A stretch of 54,572 nt of DNA, from positions 1 through 54,572 of IMG/VR virus record IMGVR_UViG_3300036832_000372; one strand, given 5' to 3'. Positions within the stretch are counted from its first letter, which is position 1; each line of letters starts with the position of its first letter. The position numbers were made by a program, and so were the translations under genes. Origin of the DNA: a virus. This document shows, piece after piece, positions 13,288-23,000 of this stretch. The notes beneath the pieces were generated by a model. It worked only from the letters and a program-made list of their open reading frames with translations, was not told the origin of the DNA and did no database searches.

Positions 13288-14262
13288 ATGTACGGTATCG
13301 GTCACAACAGTCGCCGGTTCTTCGGCGACATGCCAAACGAGCAGGCGTCCCTGAGCTTCCTCGTCTCACAGATCACTTACATCGAGCCGACGGTCTACAG
13401 GATCAAGTATCCAGAGCTCTTCTACAGAGAGCTAGTGCCAGTCGACTCGACGGCGTCAGAGTGGACCAAGTCGATCACGTTCTTCTCGATCGACCAGGTC
13501 GGAGCCGCGGACTGGTTCCACGCTCAAGCTAGCGACGTGCCTCTCGCTGACGTGACTCGAGCCAAGTTCGAGGTCGGCATCGAGATGGGCGCCATCGGCT
13601 ATCGGTACAACACCGAGGAGATCCAGCAGGGCATGATGATCCCGAACTTCTCGCTGACGACGGAGCGCGCCAGCGCGGCGCGGCGTGCGGCTGAGGAGTT
13701 CCTCCACAACATCGCCATCTACGGCAACACGACGAAGAACTGGCAGGGTCTCATCAACAACTCTCTGCCCGTGGTCATCAACACTGCCCACACCTGGGCC
13801 TACGACCTCGCTCAGGCGCCGCCTCTGACCTCGGCGCTGATGAATGACATCAACCTCGCCCTGACAAACATCTGGCAGAGCTCGATGGGCATTGAGATGA
13901 GCGACACTGTGCTGCTGCCGTTCTCGGCGATGAGCCAGATCGTGATGGCTCAGCTGCCCAACACGACGATGAACCTCTTGCAGTGGCTCAAGCAGAACAA
14001 CATCGTGTCGGCTCAGACGGGTGCGCCGATCGAGATTCGCGCAGTGCGCGGCCTCGACACCGCAGGCGCGTCTGGCAACGGCCGCATCGTCTGCTACAAG
14101 AAAGACCCAGAGGTCATCAAGATGCACGTCCCGATGCCGCACCGCTTCCTGCCGGTGTGGCAGCGTAGTCCCCTGGTCTACGACATCCCCGGCATCTTCC
14201 GTGTCGGTGGCCTCGAGATCAGGCGGCCGCAGACCGTTCGGTACATCGATGGGGTAGTGTAA
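13288..14262 (+). CDS. Major capsid protein (DUF2184)
   Basis: The 324-residue product is the HK97-fold shell protein of the DUF2184 type. Family-like segments include YIEPTVYRIKYPELFYRELV near the N-terminus, AKFEVGIEMGAIGYRYNTEE, ERASAARRAAEEFLHNIAIY, and the C-terminal IVCYKKDPEVIKMHVPMPHR and IFRVGGLEIRRPQTV. The start is ATG 13288, since GGAGGA at 13275-13280 is correctly spaced for it; the upstream in-frame ATG 13273 is itself part of that binding region. A 77-base gap before it may help high expression, but I saw no clear promoter. Confidence 0.9.
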   Translation: MYGIGHNSRRFFGDMPNEQASLSFLVSQITYIEPTVYRIKYPELFYRELVPVDSTASEWTKSITFFSIDQVGAADWFHAQASDVPLADVTRAKFEVGIEMGAIGYRYNTEEIQQGMMIPNFSLTTERASAARRAAEEFLHNIAIYGNTTKNWQGLINNSLPVVINTAHTWAYDLAQAPPLTSALMNDINLALTNIWQSSMGIEMSDTVLLPFSAMSQIVMAQLPNTTMNLLQWLKQNNIVSAQTGAPIEIRAVRGLDTAGASGNGRIVCYKKDPEVIKMHVPMPHRFLPVWQRSPLVYDIPGIFRVGGLEIRRPQTVRYIDGVV

Positions 14263-14741
14263 TGAGAGATGGTCCCGTAGATCTTGACTCGCTGCGCCAG
14301 AAGGTGCCGCCTCAAGCAAGCGACATGGTGACTCCAGTCACCATCGTCAAGCCGACGCCGCACCCGGCTGTCCCTCAGATGGTCATGCTGGCGGACGACA
14401 GGCGGCTCAGGTCTGACCACCACACGGTGACGGTCAGGAACACGAGCCACAACCAGGCTCACATCATCGTCGACCGCCACATGAACTGCCACGAGCTGAG
14501 GCCCGGGGAGTCGAAGCAGGTCGACATGCTCGACGACGAGGTCGCGGCGTTCCGCGAGCTCGGCAGGCCGAACCGCGGCGTCTACTCGTCTGGCCACCTG
14601 GCCGGCATGCCTCTGCCGGCGCACCCGCTCCAGTTCCCGGAGATGCCTCTGCCAGAGTCAGCGCGGATCGACGACGGCGGCGGTGGCGACAGCGGTCCCC
14701 CGTCAGCTCCTGGCAAGATCAATAGGTCTGGTAGAGGCTGA
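14262..14741 (+). CDS. Hypothetical protein after the capsid gene
   Basis: The 159-residue product begins in a TAATG overlap with the capsid stop. A small beta domain is suggested by HHTVTVRNTSHNQAHIIVDR and the GESKQVDML turn, and the last 35 residues are disordered and Gly/Pro/Ser-rich. Its place between capsid and DUF4054 adaptor implies a head or neck component. I recognise no family; a capsid accessory protein is the simplest idea. Confidence 0.6.
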   Translation: MRDGPVDLDSLRQKVPPQASDMVTPVTIVKPTPHPAVPQMVMLADDRRLRSDHHTVTVRNTSHNQAHIIVDRHMNCHELRPGESKQVDMLDDEVAAFRELGRPNRGVYSSGHLAGMPLPAHPLQFPEMPLPESARIDDGGGGDSGPPSAPGKINRSGRG

Positions 14742-15166
14742 TGGCCACGACGGCTGACATCGCGTCGTTTAGGTCTAACTTCAGCGAGCTGAGTAGTGCG
14801 ACAGACGCTCAGATCGCGGGAGCTATCAACGTCACTGACGTGATGCTCGGTGACGGTCTGAACTGGCCGAGCCAGAGGGACTTCACCCTGGCTCGCTTGT
14901 GCTACATCGCTCACCAGGTGACGCTGCAGCTCGTCCAAGCTGCCAATGCCGCCGGCGGCACCGGGTTTTCTGACATCTACGTCGACTCGATCAGGTTCGG
15001 TGAGAGGAACATCAGGTACGCTCAGCGTCAGGGCGTCGTCGATCCCTCTAGCCTCGACGCTCAGACGGCCGTCCTGGCTACGACCAACCCAGGCCAGATG
15101 TTCCTCGAGCTTCGCGACCGCAACATCTTCCCAGTAGCTCTCGTGAGCACGTTGGATTGGCCGTGA
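14741..15166 (+). CDS. Head-tail adaptor (DUF4054 type)
   Basis: The 141-residue product follows the DUF4054 pattern: ADIASFRSNFSELSSATDAQ at the N-terminus, then IAGAINVTDVMLGDGLNW, a helix ARLCYIAHQVTLQLVQAA and a C-terminal MFLELRDRNIFPVALV. Such proteins form the ring below the portal that receives the tail. It starts in a TGATG overlap and its TGA overlaps the next GTG (GTGA), so it is in the head-neck translational chain. Confidence 0.75.
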   Translation: MATTADIASFRSNFSELSSATDAQIAGAINVTDVMLGDGLNWPSQRDFTLARLCYIAHQVTLQLVQAANAAGGTGFSDIYVDSIRFGERNIRYAQRQGVVDPSSLDAQTAVLATTNPGQMFLELRDRNIFPVALVSTLDWP

Positions 15167-15585
15167 GCAACTGGAGAAACTTCGAGAGGATGGTCGACGA
15201 CGCCGTCGACAACCAGTTCGCAGATCCGGTGCGTCTGATCCCGTGGAAGGGGGGCCAGCGCGTCTCCGACACTGGGAGCCAAGATCCGACGCGAGAGGTC
15301 CTCGACACCGTAGGTGTGTACTGCACCCCCGGTGCTAGAGCTATGGGGGAGGCTGGCACTATCGCCTCCGGCCTCGCCACTAGCGTTCAGACTGGCAGGG
15401 AGTGGGTCTCGATCCAGGAGGACAGGCTCGGCGACCCGAGCGTGTGGAAGATGTACGACCGTGTCTTCCTGCCGAACCAGCTGCCGAACCAGCAGTGGCA
15501 CTCGATCCAGGAGATCCAGCCGTCGGCGACCAAGCGATACAACGTGCTGCTGATTCGTCTTCAGGACCCGACGCCGTTCACATGA
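15163..15585 (+). CDS. Putative head-closure or neck protein
   Basis: The 140-residue product (MSNWRNFERMVDDAVDNQFA onward) contains a beta-strand-rich middle with VYCTPGARAMGEAGTIASGL and EWVSIQEDRLGDPSVWKMYD. Position between DUF4054 adaptor and tail-completion candidates matches the stopper (head-closure) slot, but no signature was recognised. I prefer GTG 15163 (overlapping the upstream TGA) over the TTG 6 bases earlier. Its stop overlaps the start of the next small membrane protein. Confidence 0.55.
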   Translation: MSNWRNFERMVDDAVDNQFADPVRLIPWKGGQRVSDTGSQDPTREVLDTVGVYCTPGARAMGEAGTIASGLATSVQTGREWVSIQEDRLGDPSVWKMYDRVFLPNQLPNQQWHSIQEIQPSATKRYNVLLIRLQDPTPFT

Positions 15586-15788
15586 ATCCCATCAGCGACG
15601 AGGCTGGTCAGACGGCTCGCAGTGTCGTCGACGCTCTCAAGGCGCAGCCATTTGTTCTCGTGCTGCTGTTGATCAACGTGATGTTCGTTGCATTTTTATG
15701 GTTCGGGATGCACGAGCAGGCGGTTCGCAAGGACAAGCTCATCGAGCAGCTGACTAACTATCTGGCGGCATGCCCGCGGAAGGAGTGA
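15582..15788 (+). CDS. Small membrane protein, 68 aa
   Basis: The product starts MNPISDEAGQTARSVVDALK, has one transmembrane span at about residues 23-42 (PFVLVLLLINVMFVAFLWFG), and a short charged tail. The N-terminal pattern (D/E-x-x-x-T-x-R-S-V-x-D-A-L-x-x-Q-P) is shared with the protein at 53923, which is longer. The likely orientation is N-in with a periplasmic tail. ATG 15582 overlaps the previous TGA. Function is unknown; lysis or entry are possibilities, with no evidence for either beyond topology. Confidence 0.6.
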   Translation: MNPISDEAGQTARSVVDALKAQPFVLVLLLINVMFVAFLWFGMHEQAVRKDKLIEQLTNYLAACPRKE

Positions 15789-15792
15789 CGGA

Positions 15793-16671
15793 TTGAGTCT
15801 GTTGCGGCCGATTCTCAGAGCGACTGCCGTAGCAGCTCTCCGTGACAAGACGTGGGCGGCAGATCGCGTCTATGACAGCGACATGACTCCTCTCTCCGCT
15901 GCCGTGTACGGTGGCCCTCCGCAGCCTTACATTGTCTGCTACACGGACACCGACGATATCAACCCTGTCGACAACGTCGCCAAGGTCTACGCTAGCGACA
16001 ACCGGTCTCTGTATCTCGCTGTCGAGATCGGCGTCGCCTCAGCGGTCCGTAACCAGAAGAACGACATCGTGATCCAGTTCGCCGCCACCGACTCGGGCAT
16101 GGAGTGGGCATGCGACGTTGTCTCGGCGCAGACCGTCGCCGCTCTGATCGGCGACACCCAGTCGCAGTGGGGCGAGCTGTTCAAGCGGATGGTCACCAAG
16201 GTCAGGCGGATACAGTCTCGCCGCGGCGGCATGTCGCAGCAGGGCGTCAGGTTCGCCGCCCGGCGACTCGTGTTCCAGATCCAGCCTCTGTGGGACTTCA
16301 TCCCCGGCCAGCGGCCGATCGACAAGCACCCGGTGTGGGACTTCATCACCCTGGCCAGGGCCAACCCCGAGGTCAACGTCGTCGACGTCGCCGGGATTGT
16401 GGAGGGGCTGATCGACGTCACCAGCCTGCCGGACTGGAGAGTCGCTCAGTCCCAGCTGGGACTCACCAGGGACAGCGTCGTGACTCTCAACGTGCCGACG
16501 ACGCCTCTCGGCCCGCCGTACACAGACGCGGACGAGGAGGAGGTGCCGACGATGACGGACATCACGGTGGCAGACGACGAGTCTGGGGGGATCTCGACGA
16601 CAGTCAGCCTCCCCGTTGTCTCGGTCCATCCTCCGGTGATAGACGCACCATCGATAGGAGTCAACCCATGA
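15793..16671 (+). CDS. Putative neck or tail-terminator protein
   Basis: The 292-residue product starts at TTG 15793, with AGGAG at 15781-15785 well placed. The early segment LRATAVAALRDKTWAADRVY, then PYIVCYTDTDDINP and LYLAVEIGVASAVRN, resembles tail terminators, which form the ring that ends the tail tube and joins it to the head. The final 60 residues are acidic and repetitive. Position after adaptor and closure genes agrees. I recognise no precise family, so the functional name is an inference from order and strand pattern. Confidence 0.5.
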   Translation: MSLLRPILRATAVAALRDKTWAADRVYDSDMTPLSAAVYGGPPQPYIVCYTDTDDINPVDNVAKVYASDNRSLYLAVEIGVASAVRNQKNDIVIQFAATDSGMEWACDVVSAQTVAALIGDTQSQWGELFKRMVTKVRRIQSRRGGMSQQGVRFAARRLVFQIQPLWDFIPGQRPIDKHPVWDFITLARANPEVNVVDVAGIVEGLIDVTSLPDWRVAQSQLGLTRDSVVTLNVPTTPLGPPYTDADEEEVPTMTDITVADDESGGISTTVSLPVVSVHPPVIDAPSIGVNP

Positions 16672-16883
16672 TCGAGCTCGCCATCTCCATTCTGTGGTTC
16701 TTGGTCGGAGTCGTTGTCTTATGCGGCATCGTGTGGGTGGCGCTATATGTCTTGAAGATATTCCTGCCGACGCTGCCGCCGCGGTTCGAGCAAGCGGTGT
16801 GGGTGATCGTCTTGCTGCTGGTCCTGATCTACTTGCTGTACGCTATCAGTGGGGGCGGCGTCAGGGTGCCGTCGTTCAGATAG
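16668..16883 (+). CDS. Two-span small membrane protein, holin-like topology
   Basis: The 71-residue product has two hydrophobic spans, about residues 5-32 (LAISILWFLVGVVVLCGIVW onward) and 44-63 (AVWVIVLLLVLIYLLYAISG), separated by a short TLPPRFEQ turn, with a GGGVRVPSFR tail. Two spans and this size fit class II holin topology, but many small phage membrane proteins look alike. AGGAG at 16656-16660 serves ATG 16668, which overlaps the upstream TGA. Its position among neck genes is unusual for a holin. Confidence 0.55.
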   Translation: MIELAISILWFLVGVVVLCGIVWVALYVLKIFLPTLPPRFEQAVWVIVLLLVLIYLLYAISGGGVRVPSFR

Positions 16884-16886
16884 TAG

Positions 16887-17513
16887 ATGTCCGGCGAGAT
16901 ATCCGTCGACACCTCGGACCTCCTGAAGTGGTCGCGGTACATGAGCAACGTACCCAGGCGGACTGGCGCTGCCGTAGCCAGAGCACTCAACACGGTCGGC
17001 GACAACATCCTGAGAGAGTGGATCGCCTATAACGCTGACCAGACGGGGATGTCGATGGACGTCATCCAGCAGCACATTGAGGTCCACAAGGCGACACCAG
17101 ACGACCTGCGGTGGGAGATGGACGCCACCGGCCTGTCACCCAACGCTAACTGGTCGCGACCGTGGCAGTCGTCGGGGGACGAGGCCTTCGACGACGATCG
17201 AGCCCTGGTTAAGATCGTGACCAGGGGTGACGAGCACGTCTGCGAGAAGTGCATCGAGGTGTCTGACCACTCTCCCTACACCATGGCCGAGGTGAGGGCG
17301 ATGAACCCTACCGGCATGTCGAGCCCGCATGGCAGAGACGACGCGACTAACATAGTTCACGCAGGGTGCCGCTGCGTCACTCAGGCGTGGCAGGCCACCA
17401 GGATGCTGCCTGTCACCACCACCGCAGACGCTCCCCCCGAGCTGTTCACCATGCGTCAGCTTGGGCGAGCCATAGCTGACGAGCTGAAGATTGTCTTGAC
17501 GCCGACCAACTGA
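16887..17513 (+). CDS. Tail-completion-like protein with Mu F-type cysteine motif
   Basis: The 208-residue product has an N-terminal half resembling minor tail protein Z/HK97 gp10-like proteins (SDLLKWSRYMSNVPRRTGAA, VARALNTVGDNILREWI). The C-terminal half carries CEKCIEVSDHSPYTMAEV at about 119-136 and HAGCRC at about 157-162, the same arrangement as the Mu F-like protein at 8640. Gp10-type proteins join the tail to the neck. The motif suggests a metal-bound turn. It starts 3 bases after the membrane-protein stop. Confidence 0.6.
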   Translation: MSGEISVDTSDLLKWSRYMSNVPRRTGAAVARALNTVGDNILREWIAYNADQTGMSMDVIQQHIEVHKATPDDLRWEMDATGLSPNANWSRPWQSSGDEAFDDDRALVKIVTRGDEHVCEKCIEVSDHSPYTMAEVRAMNPTGMSSPHGRDDATNIVHAGCRCVTQAWQATRMLPVTTTADAPPELFTMRQLGRAIADELKIVLTPTN

Positions 17514-17521
17514 GGATGACG

Positions 17522-18148
17522 ATGGCTATAGACCCCATGCAGAAGATGCTGTTCCAGATGGCTGAGCTCCGCAGGCAGGCCGCTCACTCGGATCGCGTGG
17601 GCTCGGTCCACGAGATCCAGGGCAACAAGATGCGCGTCAAGCTCGGCAAGAAGAAAGACGGCACCGACTGGCTTAGCCCGTGGATACACACCACCGACCA
17701 CAGAGGGGGTGAGCGGCAGAAGGAAGTCTACGCCGTGGGCCAGAACGTCAGAGTCGCCGCGACGGGCGCTGACTTCAGGCAGGCCACCGTCTCTCCCTAC
17801 GCTCCGAGCCAGAAGCACCCACAGCCCGACCACGCCGGAAGCGCAGGAGACGACGCTCACACCTGGCAGAACGGCGACTCGAAGGTCACCAAGAATGGCG
17901 GGTCGCACAACATCATGCAGGGCGACGGCAGCGACCCGACGGTCAATTGCCGGACCTCGACGTCTGGCGGCTTCACCGGCTTCGTCAAGGCCGACGGCCA
18001 CAATCGGGTCCAGGCCCACAAGGACGGGGTCGTGATCTCGTTCAAGGACGACGAGGCCGTGATCTTCGTCGACAAGGATGGTCCGGCCACGACCGCCCCG
18101 CTCCAGATCCGCAAGTCTGGTGTCAAGGCAGACAACAGCGCTAAGTAG
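17522..18148 (+). CDS. Baseplate spike protein, gpV/gp45-like
   Basis: The 208-residue product looks like the central spike complex of contractile tails. An N-terminal OB-like domain (GSVHEIQGNKMRVKLGKKKD, then WIHTTDHRGGERQKEVYAVG and QNVRVAA) is followed by a glycine/asparagine-rich repeat region, typical of gpV/Mu gp45 beta-prism spikes. The final VKADNSAK is short. I chose ATG 17522 because GAGG 17512-17515 is correctly spaced; ATG 17516 abuts that site. It heads the V-W-J baseplate order seen in P2. Confidence 0.75.
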   Translation: MAIDPMQKMLFQMAELRRQAAHSDRVGSVHEIQGNKMRVKLGKKKDGTDWLSPWIHTTDHRGGERQKEVYAVGQNVRVAATGADFRQATVSPYAPSQKHPQPDHAGSAGDDAHTWQNGDSKVTKNGGSHNIMQGDGSDPTVNCRTSTSGGFTGFVKADGHNRVQAHKDGVVISFKDDEAVIFVDKDGPATTAPLQIRKSGVKADNSAK

Positions 18149-18160
18149 AGGAGGCACAGC

Positions 18161-18388
18161 ATGCCGAAGTCGACTCGACACTACAACATCGCTAGGAGAG
18201 AGGCAGCGAGCGCGGTCTCTGATCGCAAGCCCTACGCCATCACTGACGTGAATCACAGGCCAGACCTCAGAGGGGAGTTCGCTGGCGCCAAGGTCAAGAG
18301 GCAGGGGGACCAGCAGATCGTCCACCTCACGCCGCAGCAGGCTAAGTTCTACATTGACTCTGGCGCGATCGTACCCCTCGACTCATGA
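18161..18388 (+). CDS. Small baseplate-region hypothetical protein
   Basis: The 75-residue product (MPKSTRHYNIARREAASAVS onward) contains VKRQGDQQIVHLTPQQAKFY and ends in IDSGAIVPLDS. GAGGAGG precedes ATG 18161. The LTPQQAKFYIDSGAI segment resembles small phage proteins of unknown role found beside spike or wedge genes, in which a short helix follows VxLTPxQAxYxxxxGxI. The function is unknown. Its end overlaps the wedge gene by 4 bases. Confidence 0.6.
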   Translation: MPKSTRHYNIARREAASAVSDRKPYAITDVNHRPDLRGEFAGAKVKRQGDQQIVHLTPQQAKFYIDSGAIVPLDS

Positions 18389-18978
18389 CTGACATCCTCA
18401 GCGACATCGACCTCGCGGCCGCGGAGTCGACGAGCACCGTGAACTACCCGGTCGTCGACAACGACTTCTTCCGGTCAGTCAATGCGATATGGCCCGAGCT
18501 CCTCAACCACCAGGCGCTCGTCTCTCCAGCTCGAAACGGCATGAATCGGTTCACCGGCAAGCTGATGCAGGGGTGGCCGCACGTCGAGCAGTCGATGGAG
18601 GTGATCTTCGCGACGCCCTACCACGAGAGAGTGCTGCGCCGCTGGGTCGGCAGCTTCGTCCCGATGCTCCTCGGCGAGAACTTCGTCGAGCGGATCGTCA
18701 TGAGATTCTACTGGGCGATCATCACGGGGATAGATCTGTGGGAGCCTGACTACCGTATCCGCCAGGTCTACTTCATGGGGAACGCTCTGTCCGGGTGGTC
18801 ACCGCTGCCGTCGAGCAGCGCGGCCGCTATGGTCCGCCTCGGCGACGCGATCTTCAGGAACGAGGGAGTCTACCGCCCCCGCGGTCACCTTGGCGACTTC
18901 ACTCCCGCCGACACCAAGCAGTCAGCTCTCACCGGCAAGGGTGACGGCCTCTGGGATGTGGAGAGCACTCCGGGATGA
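18385..18978 (+). CDS. W: Baseplate wedge protein, gpW/gp25-like
   Basis: The 197-residue product carries the GPW/gp25 domain: MEVIFATPYHERVLRRWVGS followed by FVPMLLGENF and a strand-rich end ITGIDLWEPDYRIRQVY, matching the family's xxxxxL.T..GERVM.P.FG..L......D...W.PR pattern. It forms part of the wedge joining the sheath to the baseplate. The stretch after about residue 140 (YRPRGHLGDFTPADTKQSAL) is a C-terminal extension. ATGA overlap with the neighbour supports operon order V, W, J. Confidence 0.8.
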   Translation: MTDILSDIDLAAAESTSTVNYPVVDNDFFRSVNAIWPELLNHQALVSPARNGMNRFTGKLMQGWPHVEQSMEVIFATPYHERVLRRWVGSFVPMLLGENFVERIVMRFYWAIITGIDLWEPDYRIRQVYFMGNALSGWSPLPSSSAAAMVRLGDAIFRNEGVYRPRGHLGDFTPADTKQSALTGKGDGLWDVESTPG

Positions 18979-20009
18979 CCACTAATCTCGTCACTACGAC
19001 TCCCACGCGGTTCCCCGTCATCCGGCCGGAGCTGCTGCCGCCGATGGCGGTGCTGCAGCCGATCGACACGGAGAAGATAATCAGCGATAGAATGCAACAA
19101 TTAGTAACTTTTTGGTCGCAGCGCGACCCGCCGAACTCGGCTCAGTACGACGTCGGCGGCCTCGAGTTCGACCCGATCCGAATCAACCAGGAGCTTAACG
19201 CCTACTACGAGCTCCTGATCCGCGATCGCATCAACCAGGCGTGTCGCGCGGTGACGCTGGCGTTCGCTGTCGGCTCCGACCTCGACGCCATCGGGTCGCG
19301 GTACCCCTACGGCGTCCCGCGGATCAGCGTCGCCAACGGCAACACCTACAACGAGACCGACGACGCCTACCGCCTGCGCCTGTGGTTGTCGCCGTCGATC
19401 CTCAGCCTCACCGGCACCGGTCAGGGCACCTTCGAGTCGTACGTCTTCTGGGCGCTGTCGGCGCCGATGTACGCCAACGAAGATCCCCTCAAGCACGCCT
19501 CGGCCCTCACCAAGCCAGGGACCGGCTACGTCTACATCCCCATCCTGTCGTCGACTTGCTCAAATCCCTCCATGTCGTGGACCATGTCTCCGAACGGCCA
19601 GGTGTGGACGCTGCTCCCTGGTACGGTCCCCACTCCCACCGACAACCAGATCAACGCTGTCCAGCAGTACATCACTGAGCCGAACACCGCAAGGAAGGGT
19701 CTCACCGACGTCATTGTGACGATGAAACCGAAGATCACTAACACCGAGATCAACGTCGACTTGTGGCTGTTCCCTGGCATCAACATGCTGACCATGATGG
19801 GGACCGTGGCCAAGGCCGTCGGAGATCTCGTCACGGCGATGCGATGGCTCGGGGCCGACCTGACGCTGCTGTCCTTGGACGGCGCTCTATCGCAGGCCGG
19901 CGTCTACGACCGCAAGATCTACGCGCCTACCACTGACTGCATCGTCAACGTCGATGGTGTCGTCAACGTCACTAAGGCTACGCTGCGCTACAGAGGGACT
20001 GGTGAATGA
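18975..20009 (+). CDS. J: Baseplate J-like protein
   Basis: The 344-residue product is a gpJ-type baseplate wedge protein. Typical segments are LAFAVGSDLDAIGSRYPYGV near residues 95-114, ETDDAYRLRLWLSPSILSLT, a GTFESYVFWALSA strand, IITVTMKPKITN-type strands around VIVTMKPKITNTEINVDLWL, and VVNVTKATLRYRG at the end. J-like proteins connect the baseplate to tail fibres. It begins in an ATGA overlap and ends overlapping the giant fibre gene, so the next genes are probably co-translated. Confidence 0.85.
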   Translation: MTTNLVTTTPTRFPVIRPELLPPMAVLQPIDTEKIISDRMQQLVTFWSQRDPPNSAQYDVGGLEFDPIRINQELNAYYELLIRDRINQACRAVTLAFAVGSDLDAIGSRYPYGVPRISVANGNTYNETDDAYRLRLWLSPSILSLTGTGQGTFESYVFWALSAPMYANEDPLKHASALTKPGTGYVYIPILSSTCSNPSMSWTMSPNGQVWTLLPGTVPTPTDNQINAVQQYITEPNTARKGLTDVIVTMKPKITNTEINVDLWLFPGINMLTMMGTVAKAVGDLVTAMRWLGADLTLLSLDGALSQAGVYDRKIYAPTTDCIVNVDGVVNVTKATLRYRGTGE

Positions 20010-23000
20010 GTCTTCTCAATAACTGCGCATTTATCGCTACTGCTGGTGGCATCACTGACTTCGGTGTGTCTTCAGCGATGGTCGGGTCGCTTACCCCGGC
20101 TCAGAGTGGAGCCGTCAACTCTGCAGTTTACAGCTACTGTGCCAGATCGCTAGATCAGACGCAGTGGGAGATCGGTCGCGGAACGTACAGCACCACAGGA
20201 CCTACGCTCGCGCGGACAACGGTACTTCTCTCCTCGAACGCGAACGCGAAGGTCAACTTTGCCTCGACGCCGATCGTGGCGATCGATGCCCTAGCCGAAG
20301 ACATACCGGCTCCTTACACTCCGGCACGCGCCATCAACTTGGTCCAGCAGTACGGGGTGGATAACACCGGTGCCACCGATGTGACATCGACCGTTCAGGG
20401 GATCATCAACTCGTTCGGCACCAACAGTGGCGCGGAGATCTTCCTCGACGGCATCTTCACCCTGGGGTCGCTGACCCTTCCTGCGGGGTCGGTGTTCAAG
20501 ATTCGATGGGCGGGTGAGATCAGAGTCCCCATAGGCCAGACGTTCGTCATCCCGCCATATCTCGCCATGGAAGGTGAGGCCGGCACTTACGCCGATCAGT
20601 TTGGCCCACAGGGCAGCAACGTTGGATTGATCACGGGATCGTCAACGAGCAATCCTGTGGTTCAGATGGCAGGTGGCACTCAGTCCTCGCTTAGGAATGT
20701 CAGGATCGCCCCACCGGTCGGCATCGGCCTGCAGATAACTCCGAGTGCCACTAGTCTCGGCTCTGGTGTTTATCTCGAGAACGTCACCTGCCGTGCTCAG
20801 CGCGGCAACCCGAATTCCATCCCACTGCAGGTCGACAGTGTCTTTTGGATCAAGATGGTCGACTGCACGTTCATCGGCGATCTCGGCTCGCATCCCCGCC
20901 CGGTGCAGTTTCTCCAAACCATCACACGCACGCAGGTTGCCTACCTGGGACTGATCGATTGTCGCAACCTTCGTCTCAATGGTGGCGGCATCTACTTCTA
21001 CTCGTGCACGGGGCCTCTCAGCTCGGGGTTCTTGTTCGAGGACACGCAGGTCGAGAACATGGTGGCTGGTCGCTCCATGTTCGAGTTCGACACTACGTTC
21101 GCCACCTTCACCGGCTCGATCGCCGCGGGCACCAACACGCTGGTGGTGTCGGCGATGGCTGCCGTCAACACCGGCCACATCGAGATCGGGCAGCTTCTCA
21201 CCGGCACCAATGTCCTTGCCTCGACCTACGTCACCGGCTTTGTCAGCGGGACGCCCGGTGGCGTCGGCACTTATACCGTGTCGCAAACTCACCCTGCCGG
21301 TGTCGCCAGCACGACGATCACCACGCCCGCGGTTATTATCTCTAACATCAAGATCGTTCGTCCCAAGAACTTCGATGCCATCGGCGGCACCTACCTCATC
21401 AAGAACAGCGGAGCCGGGACGCGTGACATCGTCGTTGAGGACTGGGACTCCACCTTCGGTCTCGTCGACCCGGTCTCGGCACCGATCATCGGTGGTGTCA
21501 AGTTGACGGTGCGGCATCAGTTTCCATACTCGTTCGCCATCCCTACGCCGTGGCCGGCGCTGTGGGCTCAGAACTACTCGGTCGACTACTGGGGTGCGCT
21601 TGACGCCAAGCTGATCACCGCCCCGCGCGGTCCGCAGGCCATTGGCGGCTACGCTCTCGCGGTCGAGCAAGATCCGACGACATGGCCAGCGGCGACCGGC
21701 GGCGGTGTCTTGACGACCGGCATCATCGGCGTCGATGGCCTGCCGACCGCGGGCCAGCTGTCGGGACCGAACGGTGCGGCGATCACCCTCAACAACACCG
21801 TCACCAACAGTTTCGCGATCGGCGACTGGCTGATCCCTGGCTGCTGGGTTCAGTCCGATCCGGTGCAGGCTGGGCCAGCCTCGTTCACCGCCTCGATCAA
21901 TGGCACGACAATGTCGGTGTCGGCTGTCGCTAGCGGCTACCTGTCGGTTGGACAGACCATCTCCGCTCCGAGCGGTCCGGTCTCGTTCAACGGCTGGATC
22001 GACGGCGGCACCGTGCTTCACGTCGTGGCGAACACCGTCGTCGGCACGATCCAGGTGGGTCAGCAGATTGGCGGTCCTGGCGTCGCCACTGGCACCGCCA
22101 TCACCGCCCTGGGAACTGGCTACGGTGCGGACGGCACCTACACGATCTCGCCGTCGCAGGCCAACGTAGGCAGCTCTGGTTCTCCGGTTGCGATGAATGT
22201 CGGCGTCAAGGCAGGCACTCTGATCTCAGCGTTTGGCACCGGCACCGGTGGCGTTGGCGACTACACGATCTCGACTTCGCAGAATGCCCAGAGCCAGACG
22301 ATGACCGGCGCTGGCCGCAACCCGGCCAACGTCGAGCTGCTGATGGCACCGACGACGTTCATTCTCGACGCCAATCCAGTCTCCGGTTATCGCGCCTTCC
22401 TCGACAGCGAGCACGGTCCTGCCAAGCTCGGCTCCAACGCCTGGACGTTCCTCTGTCAGGCCCACAAGATCACCACGATCGGCGCCAACCCGGCCAAGGC
22501 GACGCTGGTGCTGATGCGCACGACCTCAGCCGGCGTCACCAACTTCGACAAGCCAGGCGTGATCCACATCCCCTGCTGCGCGACCTTCACCGCCTCGGTG
22601 GCCGCAGGGGCGCTCAGCACCCTCGTCGTGTCCGCGGTCGCGTCCGGCCGCATCATGGTCGGCATGGTGATTGCCGGCGGCGTTGCGGCGGGAAGCAAGA
22701 TTCTCGCGCTCGGCACCGGTGTCGGCGGCACCGGCAATTACACGATCACGGCGCAGGGCGGTGCGGTCGCCAGTCAGGCGATGACCGGCAATCGCAATAT
22801 CCCGGACGCCGACGTTATGACCATGGCGCGGTCGCTGACCGCGTGGTCGTCGCGGGCGCAGCCAGGCGACGTCAGCCTGCTCGACACCCAGAAGCTCATG
22901 CTCGGCGGCGGTGTCCAGTTATTCAGTGCGCCATCACCGCCATCCACTGGCGTCTACAATGTCGGTGCTCGCTGTCTGAACAGCTCGCCTACCCCTGGTG

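Noticed and set aside
16104-16667. Upstream in-frame extension of the two-span membrane protein
   Set aside because: The region lies inside a conserved neck gene in another frame and looks like low-complexity shadow; the ATG at 16668 has a good binding site.
20642-22021. Long open frame on the minus strand (459 codons) opposite the giant fibre gene
   Set aside because: It lacks any recognisable domain, is full of Arg/Asp/Gly as expected from antisense reading of GC-rich codons, and lies opposite a well-supported gene.
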